Below the pieces are notes generated by a model that saw nothing but the letters and a program-made list of their open reading frames with translations, was not told where the DNA came from and searched no databases. From an uncultured Eubacterium sp. (lineage in GTDB: Bacteria; Bacillota; Clostridia; Lachnospirales; Lachnospiraceae): 64,000 nucleotides of DNA. Position 1 is the stretch's first letter; each line of letters starts with the position of its first letter. Location: contig CAMDYG010000006.1 of the NCBI GenBank assembly GCA_945910225.1, positions 1 through 64,000 of the forward strand, in the 5' to 3' direction. Position numbers and translations under genes: made by a program. Shown here piece after piece: positions 16,415 through 28,836 of this stretch.

Positions 16415-16885
16415 CTATTCGTGAGATTCAAGAAAATCAATATATTGCTGAAATGAACCATCATATATGTGTGTAAGCAGATTGTTAAGCTTGTGCAGTG
16501 CATCGGACATTAATTGCTGGCTTATAACGCCAGATGTGAGAGCATCACCAAGCTCATCAAGATCTACAACCTTTACACGACCATTGTTTTCTATTATTAC
16601 ATCAGCAAGAAGGTCGGTAAATGTATAAGTGTCAGCATTATTATCATAACATGTATCTATTATGTCACAGTAAATATATGCAGGGGTATTGTCAGAACGA
16701 TAGAATTTACTGATCTTGAAACCCTCATTGATAACGTAATATGAAATTCCATGAGAAAATTCTGCTTTCGGACGGAAAGTTTTCCAGCTGGTTATAATAC
16801 ATTCATTATTGAGTAAAATAATGTTATCATCTTTGAGATTCACACATTCATCAGGAATGAGCCTTTTTCTATACAGTGTTGGCAT
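16415..16885 (-). CDS. DUF402 domain protein
   Basis: A 156-residue protein with a DUF402-like core: 'SWKTFRPKAEFSHGISYYVINEGFKISKFYR', 'YIYCDIID' and 'YTFTDLLADVIIENNGRVKVVDLDELGDAL', then a helical C-terminus. Some DUF402 members are nucleotide phosphatases or RNA-associated; which applies here cannot be told. AAGGAGG sits about 8 bp upstream of the ATG. The stop codon abuts the shared terminator. It has its own promoter (16942-16970). Confidence 0.75.
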   Translation of the reverse strand: MPTLYRKRLIPDECVNLKDDNIILLNNECIITSWKTFRPKAEFSHGISYYVINEGFKISKFYRSDNTPAYIYCDIIDTCYDNNADTYTFTDLLADVIIENNGRVKVVDLDELGDALTSGVISQQLMSDALHKLNNLLTHIYDGSFQQYIDFLESHE

Positions 16886-16941
16886 AAAGATTCCTCCTTG
16901 CTTTATGGAGTGAAATTAAACATACAAATAATAATGAGAAA

Positions 16942-16970
16942 ATTATACCAGTACATTTATTAAAATTCAA
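16942..16970 (-). promoter_or_regulatory. Promoter of the DUF402 gene
   Basis: On the minus strand: TTGAAT, 17 bp, extended -10 TGG-TATAAT. Confidence 0.75.
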
Positions 16971-17023
16971 TAAAAACACCCCAAAAATGTGCTAATTAAT
17001 TGTATCTATATAAAAACCTTTTA

Positions 17024-17052
17024 TAGACTTTTTTGAGTGTTTTTGGTAAAAT
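17024..17052 (+). promoter_or_regulatory. Promoter of the ATP synthase operon
   Basis: TAGACT, a 17-bp spacer, extended -10 TGG-TAAAAT; 28 bp before the first start codon. Confidence 0.55.
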
Positions 17053-17080
17053 TAAAACAGACTTTTGTGAGGAACATGAT

Positions 17081-17389
17081 ATGAAGAATGAGAACCAGGC
17101 ATTGCGAAACATTGTGTTGATATCCCAGCTGGCAATATGTGTCATGGTGCCGACATTTTTATGTCTGGCATTTGGAATATGGCTTGATAAGAAGTTTGGA
17201 ACATGGTTTACAGTTCCATTGCTTTTTATTGGCATAGCAGCAGGGGCAAGGAATGCTTACGTTATGGCAATGAACACTGTAAGACAGGATAAAGCTAAGA
17301 AAGAAAAAGCTGATCAGGCCGAGATAGAGAGAAAGGTAGAAGAATACAGGAAGAGGCAGGAAAAAGATTCCAGTGAAATTAAGAGGTGA
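17081..17389 (+). CDS. AtpZ/AtpI-family small membrane protein of the ATP synthase operon
   Basis: A 102-residue protein with two membrane helices ('NIVLISQLAICVMVPTFLCLAFGIWL' and 'FTVPLLFIGIAAGARNAYVMA') joined by 'DKKFGTW', then a charged tail. This is the AtpZ-like arrangement commonly found at the head of atp operons, thought to help c-ring assembly or ion supply. ATG 17081 is chosen for GTGAGGAA upstream; the track start at 17033 lies in the promoter. The charged coil ends 4 bp before the next gene. Confidence 0.8.
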   Translation: MKNENQALRNIVLISQLAICVMVPTFLCLAFGIWLDKKFGTWFTVPLLFIGIAAGARNAYVMAMNTVRQDKAKKEKADQAEIERKVEEYRKRQEKDSSEIKR

Positions 17390-17392
17390 TTT

Positions 17393-17842
17393 ATGTTAAA
17401 AAGAATTAAAGATATTAATGAAGCTCTTCCGGGAATGCTGCTTATAGAATGCATTTATCTTGTCATTGCACAGATAATAATATTTGTTGTTGTTCCGAAT
17501 AAGCGAATGTGTGCAGTAGGATTGTTTGTGGGAGTTTTATATGCCATATTCAGTTCGTTTCATTTAAGCTTTACTATACGAAAGGTTGTGTATGGAGGAC
17601 ATAAACAGTCATCAACACTTGTACTTGGGTATATAGTAAGATTTCTTGTAATGATATTACTGCTTGCATTATTGTATGTCTTTAAAGCAGGAGATCTGTT
17701 ATGTGCAATTATAGGCATGTTTTCAGAGAAGATAGCAGCATATCTGTCTCCGTTGCTTGACAGAAAGAAATCCACAAAAGGGGAAAACAGTACTGGGATA
17801 TCCCAGACTGATAAAAATATAATAGAAAAGGAGAGTGAGTAG
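17393..17842 (+). CDS. atpI: ATP synthase subunit I-like membrane protein
   Basis: A 149-residue protein with four predicted membrane helices (about residues 15-35, 40-60, 80-100, 105-120) and a polar C-terminal tail. It is weakly conserved but holds the atpI place between AtpZ and AtpB. AtpI-type proteins assist c-ring assembly. AAGAGGTG lies upstream of the ATG. The name rests on position and topology rather than on a motif. Confidence 0.7.
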   Translation: MLKRIKDINEALPGMLLIECIYLVIAQIIIFVVVPNKRMCAVGLFVGVLYAIFSSFHLSFTIRKVVYGGHKQSSTLVLGYIVRFLVMILLLALLYVFKAGDLLCAIIGMFSEKIAAYLSPLLDRKKSTKGENSTGISQTDKNIIEKESE

Positions 17843-18565
17843 GTGGGAAGCGTAAGTTTGACTACGATGGTGGCCGGAGATTCGAGTTTTATGATTAAGA
17901 CGCTGTATACATTCAAGATAAATGGCGTTTCATTGAACATTGACACAACACATGTGGCTCTGCTGCTGGTATCAGTCTTCATTCTTGTTATGGCTATAAT
18001 AGCAAGAGTTAAGATTAATAAAGTCGATGCTTCGGATACACCGGGAATGTTCCAGAATGCCATAGAGATCATTGTTGAGATGTTAGGCACTATGGTTGAT
18101 GGTATTATGGGTAAGAATGCCAACAGGTTTGTGAATTATATATCCACATTGTTCCTGTTTATAATAATTTCTAACATATCCGGTTTGTTTGGGTTAAGAC
18201 CACCAACGGCTGATTATGGTGTTACATTGTGTCTTGGTCTGATAACATTTGTGCTGGTTCAGTTCAATGGTATCAAGAAGAACAAAGTTAAACACTTTAC
18301 AGCATTATTCCAACCAATATGGTTTTTATTCCCGATTAATCTTATTGGTGAATTTGCAGTTCCATTATCATTATCATTACGTCTTTTTGGTAATGTAATG
18401 TCAGGAACAGTTCTTATGGGATTGATATATGATTTGCTCAGTCCATTCACAGTTGCGTACCCGGCAGTTCTGCATGCATACTTTGATCTGTTTTCAGGAT
18501 GTATTCAGGCGTACGTATTCTGTATGTTAACAATGGTATATGTTAACGACAAGATAGCCGATTAA
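17843..18565 (+). CDS. atpB: F1Fo ATP synthase subunit a
   Basis: A 240-residue membrane stator subunit forming the two ion half-channels. The essential Arg lies in 'PLSLSLRLFGNVMSGTVLMGLI', and the last helices contain 'LHAYFDLFSGCIQAYVFCMLTMVY'. The GTG start directly follows the upstream TAG and has AGGAGAG 10 bp before it. About five to six membrane helices are predicted. Confidence 0.97.
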   Translation: MGSVSLTTMVAGDSSFMIKTLYTFKINGVSLNIDTTHVALLLVSVFILVMAIIARVKINKVDASDTPGMFQNAIEIIVEMLGTMVDGIMGKNANRFVNYISTLFLFIIISNISGLFGLRPPTADYGVTLCLGLITFVLVQFNGIKKNKVKHFTALFQPIWFLFPINLIGEFAVPLSLSLRLFGNVMSGTVLMGLIYDLLSPFTVAYPAVLHAYFDLFSGCIQAYVFCMLTMVYVNDKIAD

Positions 18566-18599
18566 TGGCAAATATTTTTATTAGACGGAGGATTTTTAA

Positions 18600-18857
<258 letters not shown>

Positions 18858-18893
18858 GAAGAGGTGCGAAGATAATAGAAAGGAGGCCTACAA

Positions 18894-19448
18894 TTGAATT
18901 TGTCAGGAAATACATTTGTTGCCCTCGCAGCTGATGGACGATTATTTGGACTGGATCCGCAGCTCCTTTTTGATGCAGCAGTAACTGCAGTCAATGTATT
19001 TATACTGTTTCTTTTACTTACATTTATTCTTTTCAATCCTGTAAGAAATATGTTAAAGAAGAGACAGGACAAGATAACCAGTGACAGGGAAAACGCTGAA
19101 AGCGATAAGAAAGAGGCGAGTGCCCTTAAAGCAGAGTATGAAGCAAAGTTAAAGGATGCTCACAAGGAAGCAGAACAGATCCTTAGTGAAGCAAGAAAGA
19201 CAGCCATGCACAATGAAACTAAAATCATTGATGAAGCAAAGGCTGAGGCAGCAAGAATCATAGAAAGAGCTAATGTTGAAGCTGAACTTGAGAAGCAGAA
19301 GGTTGCTGATGAGGTTAAACAGCAGATTGTAACTGTAGCAGCTGTTATGGCATCTAAGTTAGTTGCCAGATCTATTGATGAGAAAGACAGTGATGCTCTT
19401 ATTGAAGAGACTTTGAATGAAATGGGTGAGAAAACATGGCTAAGCTAA
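18894..19448 (+). CDS. atpF: F1Fo ATP synthase subunit b
   Basis: A 184-residue peripheral stalk subunit. One N-terminal membrane helix ('AVTAVNVFILFLLLTFILF') is followed by a long charged coiled coil rich in Lys, Glu and Ala. The start is TTG 18894, supported by AAAGGAGG 8 bp upstream. The 3' end overlaps atpH by 13 bp. Confidence 0.95.
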   Translation: MNLSGNTFVALAADGRLFGLDPQLLFDAAVTAVNVFILFLLLTFILFNPVRNMLKKRQDKITSDRENAESDKKEASALKAEYEAKLKDAHKEAEQILSEARKTAMHNETKIIDEAKAEAARIIERANVEAELEKQKVADEVKQQIVTVAAVMASKLVARSIDEKDSDALIEETLNEMGEKTWLS

Positions 19449-19981
19449 TTGAAGCAACATACGGTGATGGTTTATTTGAGCTTGCCGTAGAAGAATCCAG
19501 AGTGGATGCTTTGTATGATGAGGCCACAGCTGTTATAGGAGCGTTTAATGACAATCCTGAGCTTGGCAAACTGCTGAATCATCCAGAAGTTGAAAAGGGA
19601 GAAAAAGAAGAACTTATTAATAATATTTTCTCTCAGTTTGTTTCAGGAGATATGACAGGTTTGCTGATAACCATGGTCTCAAAGGACAGACAGAAAAAGA
19701 TTGTTGATACACTTGAGTACTTTCAGAAGAAGGTTCTCGAATACAAAAAAATAGGAATTGCTTATGTAACAACAGCCAGACCACTTACAGATGTACAGAA
19801 GAAGGCGGTTGCCACGAAACTGTTAGAAACTACAGAATATGTAGATTTCCAGATGAATTACGCAGTAGATGAAAGTCTTATTGGAGGAATGGTAATAAGA
19901 ATTGGGGATCGTGTAGTAGACAGTAGTATTAAGCATAAAATAAACGAACTTTCCAAGGATCTGATGAAGATACGGTTATAG
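19436..19981 (+). CDS. atpH: F1Fo ATP synthase subunit delta
   Basis: A 181-residue subunit joining the top of F1 to the b stalk. The N-terminal helical bundle ('YGDGLFELAVEESRVDALYDE', 'LLNHPEVEKGEKEELI') and the C-terminal domain 'VDESLIGGMVIRIGDRVVDSSIKHKINELSKDL' are characteristic. It overlaps atpF by 13 bp, indicating coupled synthesis of the two stalk partners. Confidence 0.96.
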   Translation: MAKLIEATYGDGLFELAVEESRVDALYDEATAVIGAFNDNPELGKLLNHPEVEKGEKEELINNIFSQFVSGDMTGLLITMVSKDRQKKIVDTLEYFQKKVLEYKKIGIAYVTTARPLTDVQKKAVATKLLETTEYVDFQMNYAVDESLIGGMVIRIGDRVVDSSIKHKINELSKDLMKIRL

Positions 19982-20009
19982 ATTTGTCAGATGGAATTAG
20001 TTTAATTAA

Positions 20010-21542
<1,533 letters not shown>

Positions 21543-21568
21543 ATGTTTTGGAATGGAGGTAATAGTTT

Positions 21569-23844
<2,276 letters not shown>

Positions 23845-23857
23845 AAAAGAGGTTGTA

Positions 23858-24262
23858 ATGGCAGATTCACAGACAATAAAGCTTCTGGTTAATACGCCGG
23901 ACAGAGTTTTCTACCATGATGACACTACATTTGTTGAGCTTTCTACCAGCGAAGGAGATATAGGTGTTTATCCGGGACATATTCCGCTTACAGCAGTTGT
24001 TGTTCCTTGTGTTCTTACTATACACAATGGTAATGATGTTAAGAAGGCAGCAGTGCATGGTGGAATAGTTGAAATTCTTAAGGATAAAATAACTATTCTT
24101 GCTGAAGTGGCAGAATGGTCAGATGAGATCGATGTAGAAAGAGCTAACGAGGCGAGACTGAGAGCTGAAAAGAGACTTGCCAGTCATGATGATAATCTGG
24201 ATATGGTAAGAGCAGAGGCAGCACTTAAGAGATCTCTTGCGAGAATTAAGGCTGTTAATTAA
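23858..24262 (+). CDS. atpC: F1Fo ATP synthase subunit epsilon
   Basis: A 134-residue rotor subunit with an N-terminal beta sandwich ('VNTPDRVFYHDDTTFVELSTSEGDIGVYPGHIPLTA') and a C-terminal helical hairpin ('ANEARLRAEKRLA', 'AEAALKRSLARIKAV'). It can regulate ATP hydrolysis. It closes the operon, and a terminator-like hairpin follows. Confidence 0.97.
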   Translation: MADSQTIKLLVNTPDRVFYHDDTTFVELSTSEGDIGVYPGHIPLTAVVVPCVLTIHNGNDVKKAAVHGGIVEILKDKITILAEVAEWSDEIDVERANEARLRAEKRLASHDDNLDMVRAEAALKRSLARIKAVN

Positions 24263-24273
24263 ATAATATGTAT

Positions 24274-24319
24274 AAACCTTCCATTATCTGGGAATATTTC
24301 AGGTGATGGGAGGTTTTTT
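24274..24319 (+). terminator. Terminator/attenuator-like hairpin after atpC that holds the next ribosome site
   Basis: AAACCTTCCATTATC pairs over 15 bp (with G-U pairs) with GGTGATGGGAGGTTT, followed by TTTT. The GGGAGG in the 3' arm is also the Shine-Dalgarno site for ATG 24322. Confidence 0.85.
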
Positions 24320-24321
24320 AT

Positions 24322-25047
24322 ATGGTAAAAATATATCGTTTTCAAAGATTAATGATTATAGCAGCTGTTATTATATGGGCAGTATTTGCAACAAAAATTA
24401 TTGTAGACGGAATAAATGGAGAAAAGGGAAATGTTGTGGATACATTTTGCGACAATGTATATTATGACCTGAGCGCATGCATTTCTGCGAATGGGAAGAT
24501 TACTAAAAATATGACTGCTGCTACACAGAAACTTCTGCTTGTGGAGATGGCTGAGAAGCTTGGAATTAACAGATATAATATTACAGAGGATGATAAGGGC
24601 ATGAATTTAAGCCAGAATTCTGTAAATGGTGCTGTGCAGATAGATATTGTAAATACAGATTCTGGAAATTATTTAAAAACAGAGGTTATATTGTATAAAG
24701 GGTTTGAGAGTGTTGAAAGTTATCAGAAAATATTAAGTGACGGATTCGATAATCTTGGAATTGATACACAGGTTACGATAAGCATGAAGGGAAGCGTTTT
24801 AGGGGACATGCAGGTTCATGACAGAAATGAAATGGCTGCCAGGATGCTTAATATGTTAGGAGCCAAAGAGGTTGCATCTGGAAATATTCAGGATTCATAT
24901 GTTGTGTATGCATATTCTAAGGCTGTGGGGGATTCAGTAAAAATCGGAAAGAAGAAGATAAATATTAATATAACTATGAATTATGATGAAATAAACAATA
25001 TAACCAATATACAGCTTGCGACTCCTGTATATAACGAGGATTTCTGA
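24322..25047 (+). CDS. YwmB-like exported protein (TATA-box-binding-like fold)
   Basis: A 241-residue protein with an N-terminal membrane anchor or signal helix (about 7-28) and an extracellular alpha/beta domain. The C-terminal part, 'ASGNIQDSYVVYAYSKAVGDSVKIGKKKININITMNYDEI...TNIQLATPVY', resembles YwmB. In Bacillus, ywmB also lies downstream of the atp operon, near murAA. I assign by weak similarity plus position. The function in the family is unknown, with a cell-envelope link suspected. Its ribosome site lies in the preceding terminator hairpin. Confidence 0.6.
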   Translation: MVKIYRFQRLMIIAAVIIWAVFATKIIVDGINGEKGNVVDTFCDNVYYDLSACISANGKITKNMTAATQKLLLVEMAEKLGINRYNITEDDKGMNLSQNSVNGAVQIDIVNTDSGNYLKTEVILYKGFESVESYQKILSDGFDNLGIDTQVTISMKGSVLGDMQVHDRNEMAARMLNMLGAKEVASGNIQDSYVVYAYSKAVGDSVKIGKKKININITMNYDEINNITNIQLATPVYNEDF

Positions 25048-25130
25048 TTAAACTTGCCTATTGAGGTTTTTGGTTAAAGATATTAAAATATCTTTATATA
25101 TGCAGACAAAAATAATTAATGGGGAATAAT

Positions 25131-26273
25131 ATGGAACTAAAAGAACTTTTAGATAAATGTATTAATGATAAGCTTATAGATCTTACAATAAGTGGACAAA
25201 AGAATAAGAATGAGGAAATGGCGGTAAGAGTTAAAATACGTCCAGTGCAGCTTAAGGAAGACCTGATGTATCAGGCATCGGAATTTGTAGGGAAAAAGGT
25301 GCTGCATACTAATTATACCAGCGAGCAGATAAAAGACAAAATCGAAGAGTATATGAAAAATGATTTCAAACAGGCACAGTTTTGCATGGTGGATGCTACA
25401 ATATTAAGTTCAAAGAGCGGAACTTTAACTTGTAAATACAAAAGGCTTAGCCAGATAAAAAGCCAGAAAGATCTTTCACATAACAGATCCAAAGAGTATA
25501 TTCTGAAAGAAGGAATTAAAGTGGATTTCCTTGTAGAACTTGGGGTTATGACGAAAGATGGAGCCATAGTAAGAACTAAATACGATAAATTCAGACAGAT
25601 TAACAGATTTCTTGAATTTATAGAGGATATTCTTCCACAGCTGGACAGGCAGAAAGAACAGACTATTATAGATTTTGGCTGTGGTAAATCATATCTTACA
25701 TTTGCAATGTATTATTATCTTAAAGTGCTTAAAGGTTATAATATCAGGATTATAGGACTGGATTTGAAAAAAGATGTCATTGATCATTGCAATGAACTGC
25801 GGACAAAATATGGATATGATAAGCTCGACTTTTATGAAGGCGATATTGCTTCATACAAGGGAGTTCAATCTGTTGATATGGTAGTAACACTTCATGCATG
25901 TGATACAGCCACAGATTATGCATTAGCCAAAGCGGTTGCATGGGGAGCCAGGGTTATATTGTCAGTTCCATGCTGTCAGCATGAAGCAAACAGGACAATT
26001 AATAATGAAGTTCTTGCTCCAGTTATGGACTATGGCATATTAAAGGAAAGATTTGCGGCTATAGCAACAGATGGCGTAAGGGCAAAGCTGCTTGAATCAA
26101 AAGGATACCAGACACAGATATTAGAATTTATAGATATGGAACACACGCCAAAGAATCTGCTTATAAGGGCTGTAAAGACGGGAAAATGTGACAGAAAAGC
26201 TTTTGAAGAAGTTGTCAGGATGAAAGATGCACTTAATATTGATTTGACATTGATGAAGCTTTTGGAGGATTAA
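25131..26273 (+). CDS. SAM-dependent methyltransferase (probable RNA methyltransferase)
   Basis: About 380 residues. The C-terminal half is a class I methyltransferase with motif I 'TIIDFGCGKSYLTFAMYYYL', motif II 'RIIGLDLKKDVIDHC', 'LDFYEGDIA' and motif IV region 'MVVTLHACDTATDYALA'. 'SVPCCQHE' follows. The Cys-Cys and the layout resemble the METTL25-like/Methyltransf_32 group. The N-terminal 150 residues may bind substrate. The start at ATG 25131 has GGGGA 7 bp upstream; the track start at 25119 does not. The stop is 1 bp before the TTG of the next gene. Substrate unknown. Confidence 0.8.
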   Translation: MELKELLDKCINDKLIDLTISGQKNKNEEMAVRVKIRPVQLKEDLMYQASEFVGKKVLHTNYTSEQIKDKIEEYMKNDFKQAQFCMVDATILSSKSGTLTCKYKRLSQIKSQKDLSHNRSKEYILKEGIKVDFLVELGVMTKDGAIVRTKYDKFRQINRFLEFIEDILPQLDRQKEQTIIDFGCGKSYLTFAMYYYLKVLKGYNIRIIGLDLKKDVIDHCNELRTKYGYDKLDFYEGDIASYKGVQSVDMVVTLHACDTATDYALAKAVAWGARVILSVPCCQHEANRTINNEVLAPVMDYGILKERFAAIATDGVRAKLLESKGYQTQILEFIDMEHTPKNLLIRAVKTGKCDRKAFEEVVRMKDALNIDLTLMKLLED

Positions 26274-26274
26274 A

Positions 26275-28812
26275 TTGAAAAATATCAGAAATTATAGCAT
26301 ATCAGGAACAAAGTATTTTGTATTGACTGTTATATTCATAGTTACTGTTGCGGTTACATTTATATCAATGAAGTTTGAACAGATAATTCCATCAGCAACA
26401 ACTATGTCAGATGCGAGTATACCTACAGTTTCAATGAAGACAGAAGAGGGCACAGAATTCAATGTGCTGCATGGTTATACTATGGATATAGATCCCACAT
26501 TGTTTTATGGAAATATTACACCGGTATCAAAGGACAGAAAGCTTCCAATAAGTATTAATACATATGGAGAAGAGATAAAAGAGATATCATACCGGATAAG
26601 ATCTATAGATGATAAGTCTCTTATAGAGAATACTAAGGTTGAGGAATATACACAGAATGGCAATACTGTAAATGCCACATTGAATATTAAGAATCTAATT
26701 GATGCAGGAAAAGAGTATGCGCTTGAAGTTGTATTAAAAACAGGAAAATATGATGACATATATTATTATACAAGAATAATGTATGGAGGGGATTATGATA
26801 TCCAGAAGAAAATTGATTTTGTTCTGGATTTCAATTCGTGTACATTTGACAAAGACAGACTGAAGGATATAGCGGGGTATCTTGAAACATCAGGATTAGG
26901 AGATAACACTAATTATGGAAAGGTTAATATTAATTGTTCATTAAGTCAGGTTGGATGGGGAGATTTAGAGCCATTCGTTGAAAGTGATATTGTACCGGAA
27001 GTAATATCAATAACGGATGATGTTGCAATAATAAGACTTGATTACAGGATAGGTGCTGCTAATGACTATGATTCTAATGATTCATACAAGGTTAGTGAAT
27101 ATTATAGAATAAGACAGACTAATACTGGTTTTTACCTTCTTAATTATGAGAGAGAAGCTAATCAGATATTTGATGCAAAGAATGATCTTACTTCATCATC
27201 AAAGATTAATCTTGGAATAAATGCATCAACGGATGTTACATTTGATTCTGATGAAAAGGGCGAGTATACCTATTTTGTAAATCAGGGATCATTATGGTGC
27301 TTTAATAGTAGTTCGCATACATTTACAAGGGTATTTTCTTTTGAAGGCGAGGAGACGGACTCAGTAAGAGAAGGATATAATGCACACACTATTAAGATAA
27401 TAAGCGTTAATGACAATGGTAACAGCACTTTTCTGGTATCAGGATACATGAACAGAGGAGAGCATGAAGGTCAGGTAGGAGTTTCGCTGTGTGATTACTC
27501 ATACTCTGATAATAATGTAACGGAAAGATTGTTTATACCACTTGCCATACCATATAATATTCTTTCAGAGAATGTTGGCGGAGTGGCGTATGTATCAGGT
27601 GATAAGTTTTATATTCTTATTGATGAGACATTATATTCTGTTGATCTTGACAGTAAAGAAGTCATGACAGAGATTGACGGATTAAAAGAGGGAACTTATT
27701 CTGTATCAGAATATGGTGACGCTATTGCATATAGTGTATCAGGCGACATCAATAATACAGATGTGATAAGAATCCTTAACATGAATAATGATACCGATTA
27801 TGAGTTGACAGCGCCAGAAGGTGACACATTAAAACCACTTGGATATATACAGTCAGATTTTATATATGGAACAGCACATAAGTCTGATATACTTGCAAAG
27901 CAGGATGGCAGCAGCGTACTTGCAATGTATAAAGTTGGAATAATGGATGTTGATTACAATTATATAAAAGAGTATGAACAGCCTGGTATATATGTGTCGG
28001 ATGCAGAAGTTGAGGGCATGAGAATAACATTGTCAAGAATGGTCAGGTCAGAAGATGGCTATACATCAACAAGCATAGACCAGCTTATTAATAAAGATGA
28101 AAATGTTTCTGATAACAGTGTAGAAACAGAAGTAATAAGTACAGATGCAAGAAAACAGGAATTATATCTGGATCTTCTTACCAAGGTAACAGATATATCT
28201 GTATCATACCGGACCGCAGGGGAGATTGTTTTTAAGGACAATACGCAGCTTGAGCTGGACAGTGATTTTAAATGGGACGGAAAGTATTATGTATATGGAT
28301 ACGGCGTATTTAAAGGCAGCAGAATAAAGCTCGAATCGGCAGTTACACTTGCGTATGACACATATGGAACTGTGACAGATAGCAGCTGCAGGCTTGTATG
28401 GCAGAGATATAGGAATACGCAGGCTTCTATAGATGGCATTACTCCTGTTGTAACAGGTGATTCGCTGACTAGTTCAGTACAGATGCTGTGTAATTATCTG
28501 GGTAGTGACATCAATGCAGCTTCTTATATGGGACAGGGACATAATGCGGTTGAAACCCTTAGTAGTATCAGTGGTGTTACAGGAATTAATCTTACAGGAA
28601 TAACATATGAGAAAGTTCTTAGCTATGTATCAAATGGGTGCCCTGTAATATCAAGAACAGAATCAGATGAATATATTGTTATTATCGCATATAATTCGAG
28701 TGAGATTGCATATATTGATTCATCAACAGGTGAAGTTGAGACTGTATCAATGACATATGCAGGAAAGATGTTCTCTAAGGGTGGAAATGTATTTGTAACA
28801 TATTTTAAGTGA
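26275..28812 (+). CDS. Large membrane-anchored extracellular protein with a degenerate C39-peptidase-like C-terminus
   Basis: An 845-residue protein with TTG start (GGAGG 6 bp upstream). A single membrane helix lies at about 14-32. The bulk outside has Ig-like beta regions, an NTF2-like segment ('LSQVGWGDLEPFVESDIVPEVI...IIRLDYRIGA', followed by 'SEYYRIRQ'), and a beta-propeller-like middle. The last 120 residues resemble peptidase C39: 'DSLTSSVQMLCNYLG' where active enzymes have CGPA, and 'YIVIIAYNSSEIAYIDSSTGEV' where the His should be. Both catalytic residues look lost. It is placed just before a class A PBP gene, suggesting a cell-wall or septal role (inference). I know no named family. 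Confidence 0.6.
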   Translation: MKNIRNYSISGTKYFVLTVIFIVTVAVTFISMKFEQIIPSATTMSDASIPTVSMKTEEGTEFNVLHGYTMDIDPTLFYGNITPVSKDRKLPISINTYGEEIKEISYRIRSIDDKSLIENTKVEEYTQNGNTVNATLNIKNLIDAGKEYALEVVLKTGKYDDIYYYTRIMYGGDYDIQKKIDFVLDFNSCTFDKDRLKDIAGYLETSGLGDNTNYGKVNINCSLSQVGWGDLEPFVESDIVPEVISITDDVAIIRLDYRIGAANDYDSNDSYKVSEYYRIRQTNTGFYLLNYEREANQIFDAKNDLTSSSKINLGINASTDVTFDSDEKGEYTYFVNQGSLWCFNSSSHTFTRVFSFEGEETDSVREGYNAHTIKIISVNDNGNSTFLVSGYMNRGEHEGQVGVSLCDYSYSDNNVTERLFIPLAIPYNILSENVGGVAYVSGDKFYILIDETLYSVDLDSKEVMTEIDGLKEGTYSVSEYGDAIAYSVSGDINNTDVIRILNMNNDTDYELTAPEGDTLKPLGYIQSDFIYGTAHKSDILAKQDGSSVLAMYKVGIMDVDYNYIKEYEQPGIYVSDAEVEGMRITLSRMVRSEDGYTSTSIDQLINKDENVSDNSVETEVISTDARKQELYLDLLTKVTDISVSYRTAGEIVFKDNTQLELDSDFKWDGKYYVYGYGVFKGSRIKLESAVTLAYDTYGTVTDSSCRLVWQRYRNTQASIDGITPVVTGDSLTSSVQMLCNYLGSDINAASYMGQGHNAVETLSSISGVTGINLTGITYEKVLSYVSNGCPVISRTESDEYIVIIAYNSSEIAYIDSSTGEVETVSMTYAGKMFSKGGNVFVTYFK

Positions 28813-28836
28813 TTCTTATATAGTTGATGAGGTAAA

